DNA from: Hygrophila difformis
Lineage: Eukaryota; Streptophyta; Magnoliopsida; Lamiales; Acanthaceae
Reading direction: 5' to 3'
Length of the DNA: 64,000 bases
Assembly (NCBI GenBank): GCA_030278955.1
Contig: JAOANR010000003.1
Span: 62,448,195-62,512,194, forward strand
Shown: positions 33,591-44,260 of the stretch, piece by piece
How the letters are laid out: each line of letters begins with the position of its first letter
How positions within the stretch are numbered: position 1 is the first letter of the stretch
Made by a program: the position numbers and the translations under genes
Notes under the pieces: generated by a model
The model's input: only the letters and a program-made list of their open reading frames with translations
Told to the model about the DNA's origin: nothing
Databases searched by the model: none

Positions 33591-34025
33591 GTAAGTGCAA
33601 GGTTTTCTGTGAGCCATACGGATATTTATGATCATATTTGGCTTTGAAGAATCAATAAACCATGGAAGAATGAACTTATGTGTCAGAAAATGATCAGGAA
33701 TGAGATGTTCTAATTCCAAATATCTGCTTTTAATTTTCAGTGGCAAGTCTCTGTATTAGTTTCATGATAAGTATTTTGTTGAAATTCTATTGTATTTCCT
33801 TTTTTTATATCTTCATCAATGTGCAGAGTAAATTTATTTAATCTAAAGGAATGTTGCAATATATGAATCAAAATAAATTGTGTCGACATCTTTTTTTGTG
33901 CTACAATTTTAGTTAACTTGGGCCTCTGGTCATACATTATATGTGGATTGTTTGTTTGTTGGAAACTTGGAATATGTGTATCTTATACATGCACCTACTG
34001 TTGTATATTTTCTCCCTTGGATAGG

Positions 34026-34102
34026 TATGATGCAAAGACCCCACATTTTGATGAGGGTGTTAGATCTTCAAAGTGGAAACAGTTGGAAGAGAAACTCTTG
34101 CA
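34026..34102 (+). pseudogene. Captured exon, source unknown
   Basis: After acceptor TTGGATAG the frame reads YDAKTPHFDEGVRSSKW and KQLEEKLLQ, up to a donor-like CAA|GTAATT. It looks like real protein sequence but I cannot name it. A further exon-like stretch is at 34586-34640 (SWENSVKPSRPRTSTG). Confidence 0.45.
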
Positions 34103-35032
34103 AGTAATTGCTTATTAAGATTTATTTTTTGTTTTTATTAACATTTTGATCCATTTAGGGGCTTGCTTGACTAAAACATCTAGATACTGGGATTTAGTAT
34201 AATATTTGTGACTCCTTACCTTTTTATAAAAAATGTTGGTTGCACACCATCTGAAAACTATTTATGCTATACATCTGCATCGGCATATTAATTAATCGAG
34301 TGAGGCCAAAGATTTTGAAAAAAGGCATCTGAATTGGACAATCAAAGTTACCCACAAAGTACAAGAGACAATGTTGCCTTTTAATTCTTCTCCATGCTAC
34401 TTGAATACATGGAAAACAATGTCTATACTAAACTCTTATTTGATGGAAGGAGTTTGACATTTTATCTTATTCAGCATTCAGATTTCATCCAATTTCTTTA
34501 ATTCTTTAAGCTCGATCTCTTCTTAAATACTCATTCAGCTTTTTGTTGTTCTTTAATGTTCACTTGTAACTGTTTTGGCTGTAGACAAGCTGGGAAAATT
34601 CTGTAAAACCATCAAGACCCAGAACTTCTACGGGAAAGCCTCAGATCTGGGTTATATTTGAGGGATTGCTACTTATATCGTCTTCAAATTATTTGTTAAT
34701 AGTTCTCTATTCATATGAATATGCAGTTATATCCTGTATTATTTTCAGGTGAGAAGACGGTGTCTTCCATGATCCCTGGTTTTCTTGCTGTACACTTTCT
34801 TTGTGATCTATGTTAAAAGTGCTCTCACTCATTTTCAAGCGCTTTATCTTTTTAGTGGTCAACAATGTTGATACTTTGTTTCCTACATATCCGAAATTGA
34901 ATTTTCTTCAGATAACTTGATTACAAGTTGAATCTTATAACCAGATTTTATAAATAAATTTATCTTAATTTTGCTTTCATTTTAATTTTGAGTGTCTTAT
35001 TACAGTTTTCCATAATATTTTCCTTACCGGGT

Positions 35033-35068
35033 GCGCGCAGCGTAGCGCGCGCCATGAAAGATTTCTAG
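35033..35068 (+). terminator. Helitron 3' terminal hairpin and CTAG
   Basis: TGCGCGC-AGCGTA-GCGCGCG stem-loop followed 12 bases later by CTAG. This is the rolling-circle termination signal of Helitrons. Confidence 0.85.
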
Positions 35069-35090
35069 TATATATATATATATATATGTA

Positions 35091-35348
35091 CTTCCTCTGT
35101 TTTAATAAATTTGCAATATTTACCATGCGCTTGTAATCCAATACACATTTTTAATAATGAATTGGTTACGTTGTATACAAGTAAAAATTGTAAAACTTTA
35201 AATATTCTAAAACTATAAGAGGAGACGATTCTAACAAAATCTCACTTGACTATATTTTTTCTTCTATAACTATTATACAAACGTGAATTAAAGTTGAATA
35301 ATCAATAGTGTTAAAAAATCAAACGTTTCACTTTCACAGAAACGGAAG
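35091..35348. mobile_element. Stowaway-type MITE
   Basis: Ends CTTCCTCTGTTTTAATAA and CAGAAACGGAAG with TA on both sides. The common MITE core lies inside. Confidence 0.75.
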
Positions 35349-35814
35349 TAGTATATACTGCTATTCCAATCCCATGCTATGAAGCATATTGGTTTTGAGA
35401 AGATTTGGCTGCTCGTCTAATCTACGCTTTACCAAACATTAAAAAGTAGCAAATATAATGCTACCAACCAAAACAGGCTCTATGTATAGAAATTCTTTCG
35501 TCGCATTTTTGCGAAATTTTTGTAGGGGTCCGGTTATGGTGCGATTGAACAAATCCGCAGCACATCAAGGCGAAAATCTTGATCGTCCAATTAAAATCCA
35601 AGGGTTGTAAATGCAAAAGGGTAAAGTTGTCCAATTAAAATATGGAACGGTTTTATTAATTACGAAATTAACGGATTAGTACGTATCTTTAACGGATTTA
35701 CTGCATATCTTAAACGGATTTGTATCCTAAAATATCTTACAACAGAAAAAATCACTAAAAATCACTATGCTTTTATTTTTAACGAAATTATTAATTCCTA
35801 ATTAAAACATTATT

Positions 35815-36460
35815 CTTTTCAGCGATACATCACTATGCTTCATTTTCATCGAGAGTGTACCATTATTTTCAGCGATACAACTTCATTCTTTTCAGCGAGG
35901 GAATGTTATTCATTTCAGCGAGAATGCCACATTATTTTCAGCGATGACTTCAAAATTCCTTCCCCGAGATGTGCCACTAATACACTTTGCAGAGATATTA
36001 TATCTTTTCAGCTATGCAGAATGCAGGATGCATCATATGTTTTTATTTTTAACGAAATTATTAATTCCTAATTATAACATATTACTGACACAAATTATAT
36101 TAATTTGTATAATTATTTTCAGCGATACAAACATTATTCTTTTCAGCGATGGGAATACCTTCATTTCAGCGAGAGTGCGTCATTATTTTCAGCGATGACT
36201 TTTGAAAAATAATGTTACATTCTCGATGAAGTGCAATTGTTTTCGTCGAGATACTACACTTTGCAGAGATATTATATCTTTTCAGCGATGTTTACGTACT
36301 CTTTTCAGCGACAAATGATATATTCTTTAAGCGATTTCACTGTGTACTTTTCAGCGATACATCATATGTTTTTATTTTTAACGAAATTATTAATTCCTAA
36401 TTACAACATATTACTGACACAAATTATATTAATTTGTATCATTATTTTCAGCGATACCAT
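35815..36460 (+). repeat. Left array of TTTTCAGCGAT motifs
   Basis: About fifteen exact or near copies of TTTTCAGCGA(T/G), for example at 35817, 35868, 35888, 35934, 36116, 36136, 36185, 36281, 36302, 36348 and 36446. A segment of about 95 bp, starting ATTTTTAACGAAATTATTAA, is present at 36036 and 36371, and partly at 35777. Such subterminal arrays bind transposase in other transposons; that role here is inference. Confidence 0.85.
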
Positions 36461-38327
36461 TGACTTCTCAAATTATAAGTAGTCGACAACCACCTATGTT
36501 CAGATTGTGAGAAACAAGTTGATAGCATGTATTCCCATTCCACCTCAAATTCCATCTCTGTCCTCACATCATATACCAAATGATGAAATAGCTTATCAAA
36601 CCTAAAAAAATGAGTTCAACATGTACATATCAATATCCAAATCGAAAAAACAATGGAAAGTAAAAATAACTAAATATTTACCTTGGTGTGTACAGTTGAC
36701 TCAAGTTTTTTTTCGCATTTTCTATAATGTGCCAACTGTATAAAGCATGATAGGTATTAGGCAAAATTTTCCTAATTGTCGGTGCCATCGCACAATCTTG
36801 ATCTGTGAAAATCGTTTGAGGTGCCTTATCCCCCATACACTTCAAAAATGTTTTAAATAGCCACTCAAATGATCTTTGAGTTTCATCAAGCATCAATGCA
36901 GCTCCAAAAATAGAAGTCTGTCGGTGATGATTGAATCCAACAAAAACAGCTAATGGTCTGTAATTTTTATTTGTCCGATACGTTGTATCAAAGGTCACAC
37001 TATCACCAAAAGCTTGATAATCCATCCTCATTTCAGCATCTGACCAAAAGATATTTGTAATTCTCTCATCATCATCCAGATCATACTCATGGAAGAAAAA
37101 TGGATTACTGACACATTTCTCAGAGAAATACTTCAATACAACACCAGCATCCCCTACTTTTAAATTTCTTTGCCGCCTTCTAACAAGTGCATTCTTCAAA
37201 TCGTCCTTTAAAAATCCTACAAGTCCACTACCTCCAGCACCCATACTCAACAAGTCATACGATGACTTCAATGACAATCCAACTTCTTCATGTATACCAG
37301 CAACAACACTGTGTAACTCATCAACTCTTCTATTCGATTTCAACATATGCTTCCTTGATGGTCCATGCAGATCATGATTATGATCACCACAGAAAAACAC
37401 AACTCTATAAACTTTTTCATCAGTTTTATAATGTAACCTCACCTTTGCTTCACAACCAGTTCGGGTTTCATCACTCCTATGAAATTTCAGACTCTTAGAA
37501 CGACAAGATGAATCACTATCCAACAAACAACCACGACGAAATCCTTCCTTATTGCACGCATATTGTAAATAGAACAATCTATCAACTTCATGTGGCTTTG
37601 GTCTCTCATACATTTTCCTTACCGAGAAACCTAAACTATGAGCATAATCACAATAAAAACTAAACGCATCATCAGCTGTAACAAAACTTAACTCACTCCA
37701 ATTTATGTTGCCTGTGAAGAAATAAAAAAAGAATTCCCATTAAAATAATAAATACACGTAGCTGACATAAACCATCGCTTAAAATGCTTAACGTCCATCG
37801 CTGAAAATGCTAGACAGTTATCGCTGAAAAAGCTAGTAATGCATCGCTGAAAATGCTAGGCATGCATCGATGAAAATATAATGGTTCTGTCCCTCATAAT
37901 CACATGTACAAACGTTTTGACGCTTAAATGAACATATATATATGAAACTTCAGAAAACACAAAAAAAGAGAAACATATCAAAGAAAAACTCAAAAACGCT
38001 AGACAGTTATCTCTGAAAATGCTAGTGATGCATCGCTGAAAATGCTAAACTTGCATCGATGAAAATATAATGGTTCTGTCCCTCATAATCACATGTACAA
38101 ACGTTTTGACGCTTAAATGAACATATAGATATGAAACTTCATAAAACACAAAAAAAGAGAAACATATCAAAGAAGAACTCAAAACTCAAAAAACATACAT
38201 AAAATCAAAAACGACGATCTGCGATAAAAATACTCAAAATTCGAAAATGCTAAAAAGTACCATTGGACGCAGAACTCGAATCTGAAAACGTTGCCGACGC
38301 ATTCAACGACATGCTAATCGCATTCAT
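36448..38327 (-). pseudogene. FAR1/MULE transposase gene, C-terminally truncated
   Basis: Three exons can be joined by good splice sites: 38327-38261, 37711-36682 and 36601-36448, giving 416 codons in frame. The FAR1 DNA-binding region has FSFYCDYAHSLGFSVRK (about 40) and a zinc-type C..C..HNHDL (about 133). The MULE catalytic domain has VTFDTTYRTN (aspartate near 264) and IFTDQDCAM (aspartate near 326), then YSWHI (about 350) where the family normally has LCxWHI; the cysteine is lost. After MLSTCFSQSEHRWLSTTYNL it stops at once: the stop codon is part of an ATCGCTGAAAA motif. Full FAR1-like proteins have about 650-850 residues and a SWIM zinc finger, both missing. It is probably a non-functional or N-terminal-only product. 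Confidence 0.8.
37765..38230 (-). repeat. Right array of ATCGCTGAAAA motifs and 189-bp duplication
   Basis: Seven to nine copies of ATCGCTGAAAATGCTAG-type words, the reverse complement of the left-array motif, lie in the first intron. A direct repeat of about 189 bp (37809-37997 and 37998-38186) carries several of them, with few differences between copies. Confidence 0.85.
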
Positions 38328-38571
38328 AATTGCCAACAACTTCCTCACACCGCTGCAACACGTACAGAGCAAACAAAAAACAGAAGAGAACTCGGAAATC
38401 CAAAGAAGACGACGTCCAACGGCGAACAATATGGCAAATATATGAAATTACTTTTCTACCCTTAGAGTTAATCTCAATCGTCGATTTTTAAAGACAATCA
38501 ACGGCTGTAAATGCCCACAGCACATCAAGTCAAAAAGGGTGATTGCACCCTAACGAAATTGATTTTTGTAG

Positions 38572-39425
38572 TATATAATATATAGATATATATATATGTA
38601 TATTTTAAAACTATATATGCTATATGCGAATCTAAAAAATTCAATTTGAATATAGATTTTTTTAATTATATTCAAGCCATAAAGTTAGAGACAAAATTTA
38701 ACAATAAATAACATTAAAAAGTCAAAAGAGACAATCTTTATTAAAAACTAGAGGAAGTATTTATTTATTTTTTTTTTTTTGGTATCTATCAATTACTACT
38801 ATATACTATGATTTTTTTCTTTTTATTCCACATTATTAAACATGTTTATTACACATATATTGTACGTGAATAAACATTTTTCTGAGCTTGTGATGCATAT
38901 TATATATGCAATAATGTTGATGACAATAAGATTAGCTAGCATACATTATAATTATTGGAACCCAGAGATATGATCCGCAATTCATAATAAAGATTGAGCT
39001 TAATAAACTTGGAAATAATTAATACTACTACGAAGCATGAGAATACAAGTGTGAAACAAGAGGAGAAAATAACAAAAACGAACACACAGTAGTAGCGAAC
39101 GCACAGTAGTGAACAAACAGTGTACATAAAAGCAAACTAAAGGTAAGAAGCTAATAAGTAAGCAACTGCACGTGACTTGATGATGTGTATGTGAAGTCTG
39201 ATGCGATGCTGTACGTACGTGAACCCACCCAAGAATAACAGTAGTAACAAATCCCTTAAAATTAAAAACAACAAACCCTAGGTAGGTAGGTAGGAAGGAG
39301 CTACAGAATTAATAATTATATAGAAAACAAGCTAATTAAGGTGCGTGACGACGACGACATGAATTAGCGCAGGAGCAGGAATATGGTGCGGTAAGGTAAG
39401 GTAATTAATAAGGGGTTGTTGTTTG
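38572..39425. other. Intergenic DNA, no gene seen
   Basis: AT-rich sequence with an (AT) run at 38577-38600 and a T run near 38770. The last 300 bases probably include the 3' UTR of the downstream HyPRP gene. Confidence 0.6.
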
Positions 39426-39851
39426 TTAGGCACAGATAAAATCCTTGGGGAGGGTCTTGCCGCAAGTGTTAATGAGCAGGCTCAGAGAAATGGGGATGTT
39501 GATGTTAATGCCAAGAATGTTGGCCTTCAATGCGGTGCAGAGACAGATTGCAGCCTCAAGATCCAAGAGGCCACCCAGAGCCGAGCAGCATGGGTGGTCC
39601 GGTGGGTTCCCGATCTTGGCCCCAATGCTCCCGTTGAGGAGCTTGGCACAAATCCCTAGCTTTAGGGCATCCCTGGGGCATGTACCCTTAACCGCCGCCG
39701 GAGGCGATGGGGGGGTTGGGGTCGGCTTTGGGTTTGGGTTTGGGTTGTTGCAGACGTAGCAGCTGCTAGCAAAGGCAATGTAGAGCATGAAGTTGATCAA
39801 GAGGAAGAGAATGGAGAAGGAGGGTTTATTCGTCTTGGAAGAATAATCCAT
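39426..39851 (-). CDS. Hybrid proline-rich protein (HyPRP), 8-cysteine domain
   Basis: 141 residues, no intron. A hydrophobic segment at about 11-29 ([18 protein letters not shown]) is a secretion signal. A short proline-rich linker follows ([15 protein letters not shown], about 37-51), then the eight-cysteine domain of the lipid-transfer/hydrophobic-seed fold: C58-x9-C68-x19-C88C89-x13-C103-x-C105-x24-C130-x9-C140. All eight cysteines are present, so the gene looks intact. Relatives (DC2.15/14 kDa proline-rich/EARLI1 type) are cell-wall proteins, often induced by cold or development; the exact role here is unknown. Two further cysteines (31, 34) lie just after the signal. The ATG at 39851 is the first after the predicted TATA box. 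A paralogue is at 51971. Confidence 0.93.
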   Translation of the reverse strand: MDYSSKTNKPSFSILFLLINFMLYIAFASSCYVCNNPNPNPKPTPTPPSPPAAVKGTCPRDALKLGICAKLLNGSIGAKIGNPPDHPCCSALGGLLDLEAAICLCTALKANILGININIPISLSLLINTCGKTLPKDFICA

Positions 39852-39974
39852 AGATGGAGATGGAGATGGATGAGATGCACAAACTAGCTAGGTCTAGGTT
39901 TTTCTTAATTAAGGAATGGATTGTATGTTTTGGTGGTGGTGGTGAGCGATGATAAGTAGTGTTCCTAGCAAGGG

Positions 39975-39982
39975 TATTTATA
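39975..39982 (-). promoter_or_regulatory. TATA box of the first HyPRP gene
   Basis: TATAAATA on the minus strand (GGCTATAAATACCC), about 125 bases before the ATG. Confidence 0.75.
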
Positions 39983-40083
39983 GCCGATGCCGGCCGGGAC
40001 TCATCATATGAAACCACTATATATATACTTCATCATCAAACAGCGCGCTACCTACCTACTACCCATATGGCCATTGCCCAATA

Positions 40084-40086
<3 letters not shown>

Positions 40087-40130
<44 letters not shown>

Positions 40131-40172
40131 TTCTAATTTCTAATTTCTAATTTCTAATATATATATATATAC
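40087..40172. repeat. (AT)n and TTTCTAA tandem repeats
   Basis: About 20 AT units, then four copies of TTTCTAA, then AT and AC units. Confidence 0.9.
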
Positions 40173-40187
40173 ACACAATATAATATA

Positions 40188-40446
40188 CTCCCTCCCTTTT
40201 TTATAAATGGCAACATTTGAAAATTTGATACTATTCACTCATTCACTTTGAGTTAAAGTTTTATCATAGTTATATGAGTTAAAATATAGATAAGTGTGAT
40301 CTTGTTAGATTCGTCTCATTTTATAATTTTTAAATATCGAACTTTTAGAATTTTTACTTATACCGAAGTTAAGTTATTAATGATTTAAAATATACATTAG
40401 ACTACGTGAACTATGTGTCCGTTGCCATTTTAAAAAACGGAGGGAG
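40188..40446. mobile_element. Stowaway MITE
   Basis: CTCCCTCCCTTTTTTATAAA pairs with TTTTAAAAAACGGAGGGAG, and TA flanks both ends. It is 259 bp with a well-preserved core. Confidence 0.88.
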
Positions 40447-40455
40447 TATGTATTA

Positions 40456-40645
40456 CTCCCTCCGTCCCACTCCAAGTGTCTTGTTACTGTTGGGCACGGG
40501 AATTAAGGTAGAGTTGTTTTGTGAGTATATGGTGGGGTCCACATAGTTGTTGGAGGGGAAAATTATTTCTATTTATAGAAAGAAGATATTTGTAATGGGA
40601 CATCCAAAAATAGTAAGTAGGACATTTGGAATGGGACAGAGGGAG
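40456..40645. mobile_element. Stowaway MITE, second type
   Basis: Ends CTCCCTCCGTCCC and GGGACAGAGGGAG with TA on each side. The interior (AAGTGTCTTGTTACTGTTGG, GTGGGGTCCACATAG) differs from the preceding MITE. It lies ten bases from its neighbour. Confidence 0.88.
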
Positions 40646-41439
40646 TATTAATCATGTGACTCAGAATTCTTCCTGCCCCTCTATGAATCCGAACCTCACA
40701 AACACACACACACAAATAAGATTTAAAATGATGATACAGCAGCCATGTTTTCGAGGATATATAAATTACTTTTCAGTTTATTAATTATTTATTGATGCAT
40801 GGCATGGGATATGGGAGATGGAAACAAGAGAGAGAAATACGAAGTATATAGAGACAATTCCTAGCTAGCTAGGTAGCTTTATGCATGCATGTTTAAAATT
40901 GTTGGGAGCTAGGGGTAGTAGTAAATTAAGCAGTATTAATGTTGCAAGTTGGGAATTGTATAAGTATATAATTATAAACTGGTGGTGGAGATGAGTTGGA
41001 ATGGGATATTTTAGTAGTGAGGTGCAGAGCGCAGTGGTGGATAATAGTCATGTAGTAGTAGATTTATGTGCTGCAGGATGATGATGATGATGAGTGATGA
41101 AATGATCATCATATCAGACATGAGAGTCACAGGTGACAAATTAGTAAGTAGATATTGATTGGAGAAACGAGGGCCACATGTTTATTCAGACCCGTGACTA
41201 ATTTCATATTCTAGTAATCCACATATACATATGCATTAGGTATATGGTTCTAGTGCCCTTTACTCCATAGGCAGAGACAGCCAGGCATCTTTTCTTTTTA
41301 TATGCTCCATATATATATGCATACACTATACACATGGGAATTCGTGCCTCAAATTCTTTTAATTTCAAGCTAATTAAGCAATTCCCACCTCCATTATACT
41401 ACCTCACGGCCAAACTATCTGCCTATAACTATCTCACAT

Positions 41440-41999
41440 GGGCCTACGACTTAGCTTACCGAAGGTCAGGTCAGGCCAGGTTTTTCTATAAACAAGTCAG
41501 ACTCAGGCTATTTTGAAAGTCTATTTAGCTAAATAGGCTCAGACCAGACTTTATAAAAAGTTTATTAAGCCTACCAGACCGGCTTATTTAGCATTGTTAT
41601 TAGTTATTTACTGTATAGGAATATGCGGTATTATTATTATTATTGTTTTATGTAGAAGTAATTATTAATTTAATCTTTTTATAGGTTTTTAAAATATTTA
41701 TAAGCTTTTTCTCGTATATAGATAAATAGTTACGTTGTGGATGACAACTTGCTAAAGTGCATAAATTCATGTCTTCCAACTTTATGATTATATCCAAGAC
41801 ATATCTATAAAAAAATTTAACTTAATTTTGAAATAGGCTTAAAATCTGGCCTATTTAAATAAATAGGTCAGGCTTAGATTTATAAAATAGACCTATCAAA
41901 TGTAACATGTCAGGCTCCGGCCTTAGAAAATCGATGTAGGCCTAGGCCGTTCGAGCCTAAACCTAGCTCGCGGCCTAACCTATTTCCACCCTACAAGTC
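41440..41999. mobile_element. Possible non-autonomous transposon rich in AGGCCT words
   Basis: Repeated inverted words (GGTCAGGTCAGGCCAGG, CAGACCAGACTT, AATAGGTCAGGCTTAG, GTAGGCCTAGGCC) cluster here. The right edge CCTATTTCCACCCTA resembles hAT-type ends of the form TAGGGTGGAAATAGG. The left edge is unclear. Confidence 0.35.
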
Positions 42000-42388
42000 A
42001 GTCCATATTATTGCATTTCCTTCAATTTGCATTCGACCCGTAGAATTAGCATATAGAGCTATAATAGCACCATCAATTTTGTGTAATTATGTACTTCATA
42101 GCCAATCCAACTAACCCGGCCGCTCGCCACTTGTCCACATATATTCATTTTTGTCATCGATCGATCTATCTACACAGTTACATTACACTTGCAGACTTAA
42201 TTGGTGGATTTTTTCCTTATTAGTTTTCATCACACATAATACATATATCGGCACATGCATTTATGCACCAGTCTACTTAATCAATCTCATACAACAATAT
42301 AGTATAATTAACTAGAACGAGTGAGACAGGCATGCATTTGGGTTTGTTGTTTCTACCAAACCGATGTGCCGTCCACTATATTATAGTA

Positions 42389-42620
42389 CTCCTCCGTCCC
42401 ATTAAAAGTGACTACTTTCTCTTCTGCATAAAATTCAATGCAATTGTTGAACGTTTAATATCTCAAAATCGGTATAAGTAAAAATTATATAAAAAATATA
42501 TTTTAAAACTATACGATTAGACGATTCTAACAAGACTACACTTGACTATTTTTCTCTTCTTGTATCAATACAATAAAATTGAGTCAAAGTTAAACAATGA
42601 ACAGTGTCAAAAGTCAAATG
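42389..42620. mobile_element. Stowaway MITE, right end lost
   Basis: It begins TA then CTCCTCCGTCCCATTAAAAG and has the common core, but no matching right terminal repeat before the microsatellite. Confidence 0.65.
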
Positions 42621-42744
42621 TAGCCACTTTTACTTAGCTTGTTCTTTTCTTTTCAAATAAATAAATTAATAAGTAGTCGGTCGTATTATTGGTAACCTTA
42701 TTAGCTTGCATGCTGCTTTAGGGTCATTCCTAAAGCATGCTCCT

Positions 42745-43200
42745 CTTCTTCTTCTTCTTCTTCTTCTTCTTCTTCTTCTTCTTCTTCTTCTTCTTCTTCT
42801 TCTTCTTCTTCTTCTTCTTCTTCTTCTTCTTCTTCTTCTTCTTCTTCTTCTTCTTCTTCTTCTTCTTCTTCTTCTTCTTCTTCTTCTTCTTCTTCTTCTT
42901 CTTCTTCTTCTTCTTCTTCTTCTTCTTCTTCTTCTTCTTCTTCTTCTTCTTCTTCTTCTTCTTCTTCTTCTTCTTCTTCTTCTTCTTCTTCTTCTTCTTC
43001 TTCTTCTTCTTCTTCTTCTTCTTCTTCTTCTTCTTCTTCTTCTTCTTCTTCTTCTTCTTCTTCTTCTTCTTCTTCTTCTTCTTCTTCTTCTTCTTCTTCT
43101 TCTTCTTCTTCTTCTTCTTCTTCTTCTTCTTCTTCTTCTTCTTCTTCTTCTTCTTCTTCTTCTTCTTCTTCTTCTTCTTCTTCTTCTTCTTCTTCTTCTT

Positions 43201-43230
<30 letters not shown>
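42745..43230. repeat. Perfect (CTT)162 / (AAG)162 tract
   Basis: 486 bp of uninterrupted CTT on plus, which is GAA/TTC-type repeat DNA. It is followed by about six ATT units (43231-43249) that join a Helitron end. The long poly-Leu, poly-Phe, poly-Lys and poly-Arg frames through it are artefacts of the repeat. Assembly could have shortened or lengthened the tract. Confidence 0.97.
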
Positions 43231-43231
<1 letters not shown>

Positions 43232-43249
43232 TTATTATTATTATTATTA

Positions 43250-44258
43250 CCCTCACCCAATGGGCAGGAATGTAAAAAATATGAATAAAAAAAATTGAAT
43301 TTTAATAAATAAAATGGTTCAATTTTATTATATCGATTATAGTCTCCAAGTTCCTTAAACTATTTAAAGCATTACATGAATACATGTATACCAATAATTT
43401 ATATATTACAACTTAGTGCCTTAAAAAATATTATACAATTGAAAAATAATACATGTATTTGTTAAGGATAATAAAAAATATTGAATTGTATTTAAATAAT
43501 AAATATAATATCAACCCATAAATTTTTTGCTATATATCCGTTTCCGAGAAAGTGAAACGTTTGGCTTTTTATACTATTAATTATTCAACTTTGATTCACA
43601 TTTATATAATAGTTATAGAAAAATATAGTCAAGTGGGATCTTGTTAGAATCGTCTCCTCTTATAGTTTTTGAATATCGATTTTTATAATTTTTACTTGTA
43701 CACAACATAAGTTATTCATTGTCAAAAATGTGCATTGCGTTACGTGCGTGGGGTAAATGTTGCAGATTCATGAAAAAACAAAAGAAGTATTTGGTAGTAT
43801 TTTTTATCAATAATAATTAATAAAATTAATTATTTAATGTCAATTTCGGTCAAATTTGGTTCTCCTATATTTTGAAAGTGCATTATATATGCTTTTTTTT
43901 TATACTTACTCCATTTTTTGATAGTGAAAAATAATTAACTTTTGTTCCGTTTATTAACCAACTTTAACTTATGTTTGTACAACATCTATAGAAAAGAAAA
44001 TATAGTCAAGTGAGATCTTGTTGGATTCGTCTCATCTTGTAGTTTCTAAATATCAAACTTTTTGAATTTTAACTTATACACATTTTGAGTTATTAAGCGT
44101 TAAAAATGTAGATTGGATTGCATGTAGAAAGTGAATATTGAGTAAATAAGTAGGTTACTGTACATAAGGGGATTTTTGTGAGAGAGAGAGAGAGAGAGAG
44201 TTGATAGGTTATTGTTAATAAGGATAGATTACTGTTCATAAGGGTTATTGTTTTTAGA
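43250..44258 (-). mobile_element. Helitron-like unit, minus strand
   Basis: Same family as the array at 5255-27851, in reverse. The 5' end (minus) is A|TCTAAAAACAATAACCC at 44258, with TTATGAACAGTAATC repeats after it. The hairpin CTGCCCATTGGGTGAG lies at about 43251-43267, but the CTAG is gone and continues as TAATAATAA into the GAA tract. MITE-derived core sequence lies at about 43540-44130. Confidence 0.7.
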
Positions 44259-44260
44259 TA

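Larger units (their letters stand above)
30046..35068 (+). mobile_element. Helitron with captured gene fragments
   Basis: The 5' end is A|TCTAATATATATAAATG, a typical plant Helitron start. The 3' end has a GC hairpin (GCGCGC, AGCGTA loop, GCGCGC), a 12-base spacer CATGAAAGATTT, then CTAG followed by T (35065-35069). The 5.0 kb between carry GC-rich exon-like DNA and intron-exon pieces of several unrelated genes, all on the plus strand, and no Rep-helicase. This is the pattern of gene-capturing non-autonomous Helitrons known from maize. Confidence 0.82.
35526..38562 (-). mobile_element. MULE transposon with FAR1-type transposase
   Basis: A 3.0 kb element flanked by the 9-bp duplication TTTTTGTAG (35517-35525 and 38563-38571), the usual size for Mutator-like elements. 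The ends are imperfect inverted repeats: GGTTATGGTGCGATTG on the left, and on the right, read in reverse, CGTTAGGGTGCAATCA. Inside is a transposase gene on the minus strand, with arrays of the motif TTTTCAGCGAT on both sides in opposite orientation. Confidence 0.8.

Noticed and set aside
37187..37498. 103-codon plus-strand frame
   Set aside because: It is antisense to the MULE transposase exon.
39826..40017. 63-codon frame overlapping the HyPRP start
   Set aside because: It starts upstream of the predicted TATA box and has no homology; it is a shadow of the promoter and leader.
42666..43288. Long poly-Leu, poly-Phe, poly-Lys and poly-Arg open frames
   Set aside because: All are readings of the CTT microsatellite in different frames; none has non-repeat coding sequence or a promoter.
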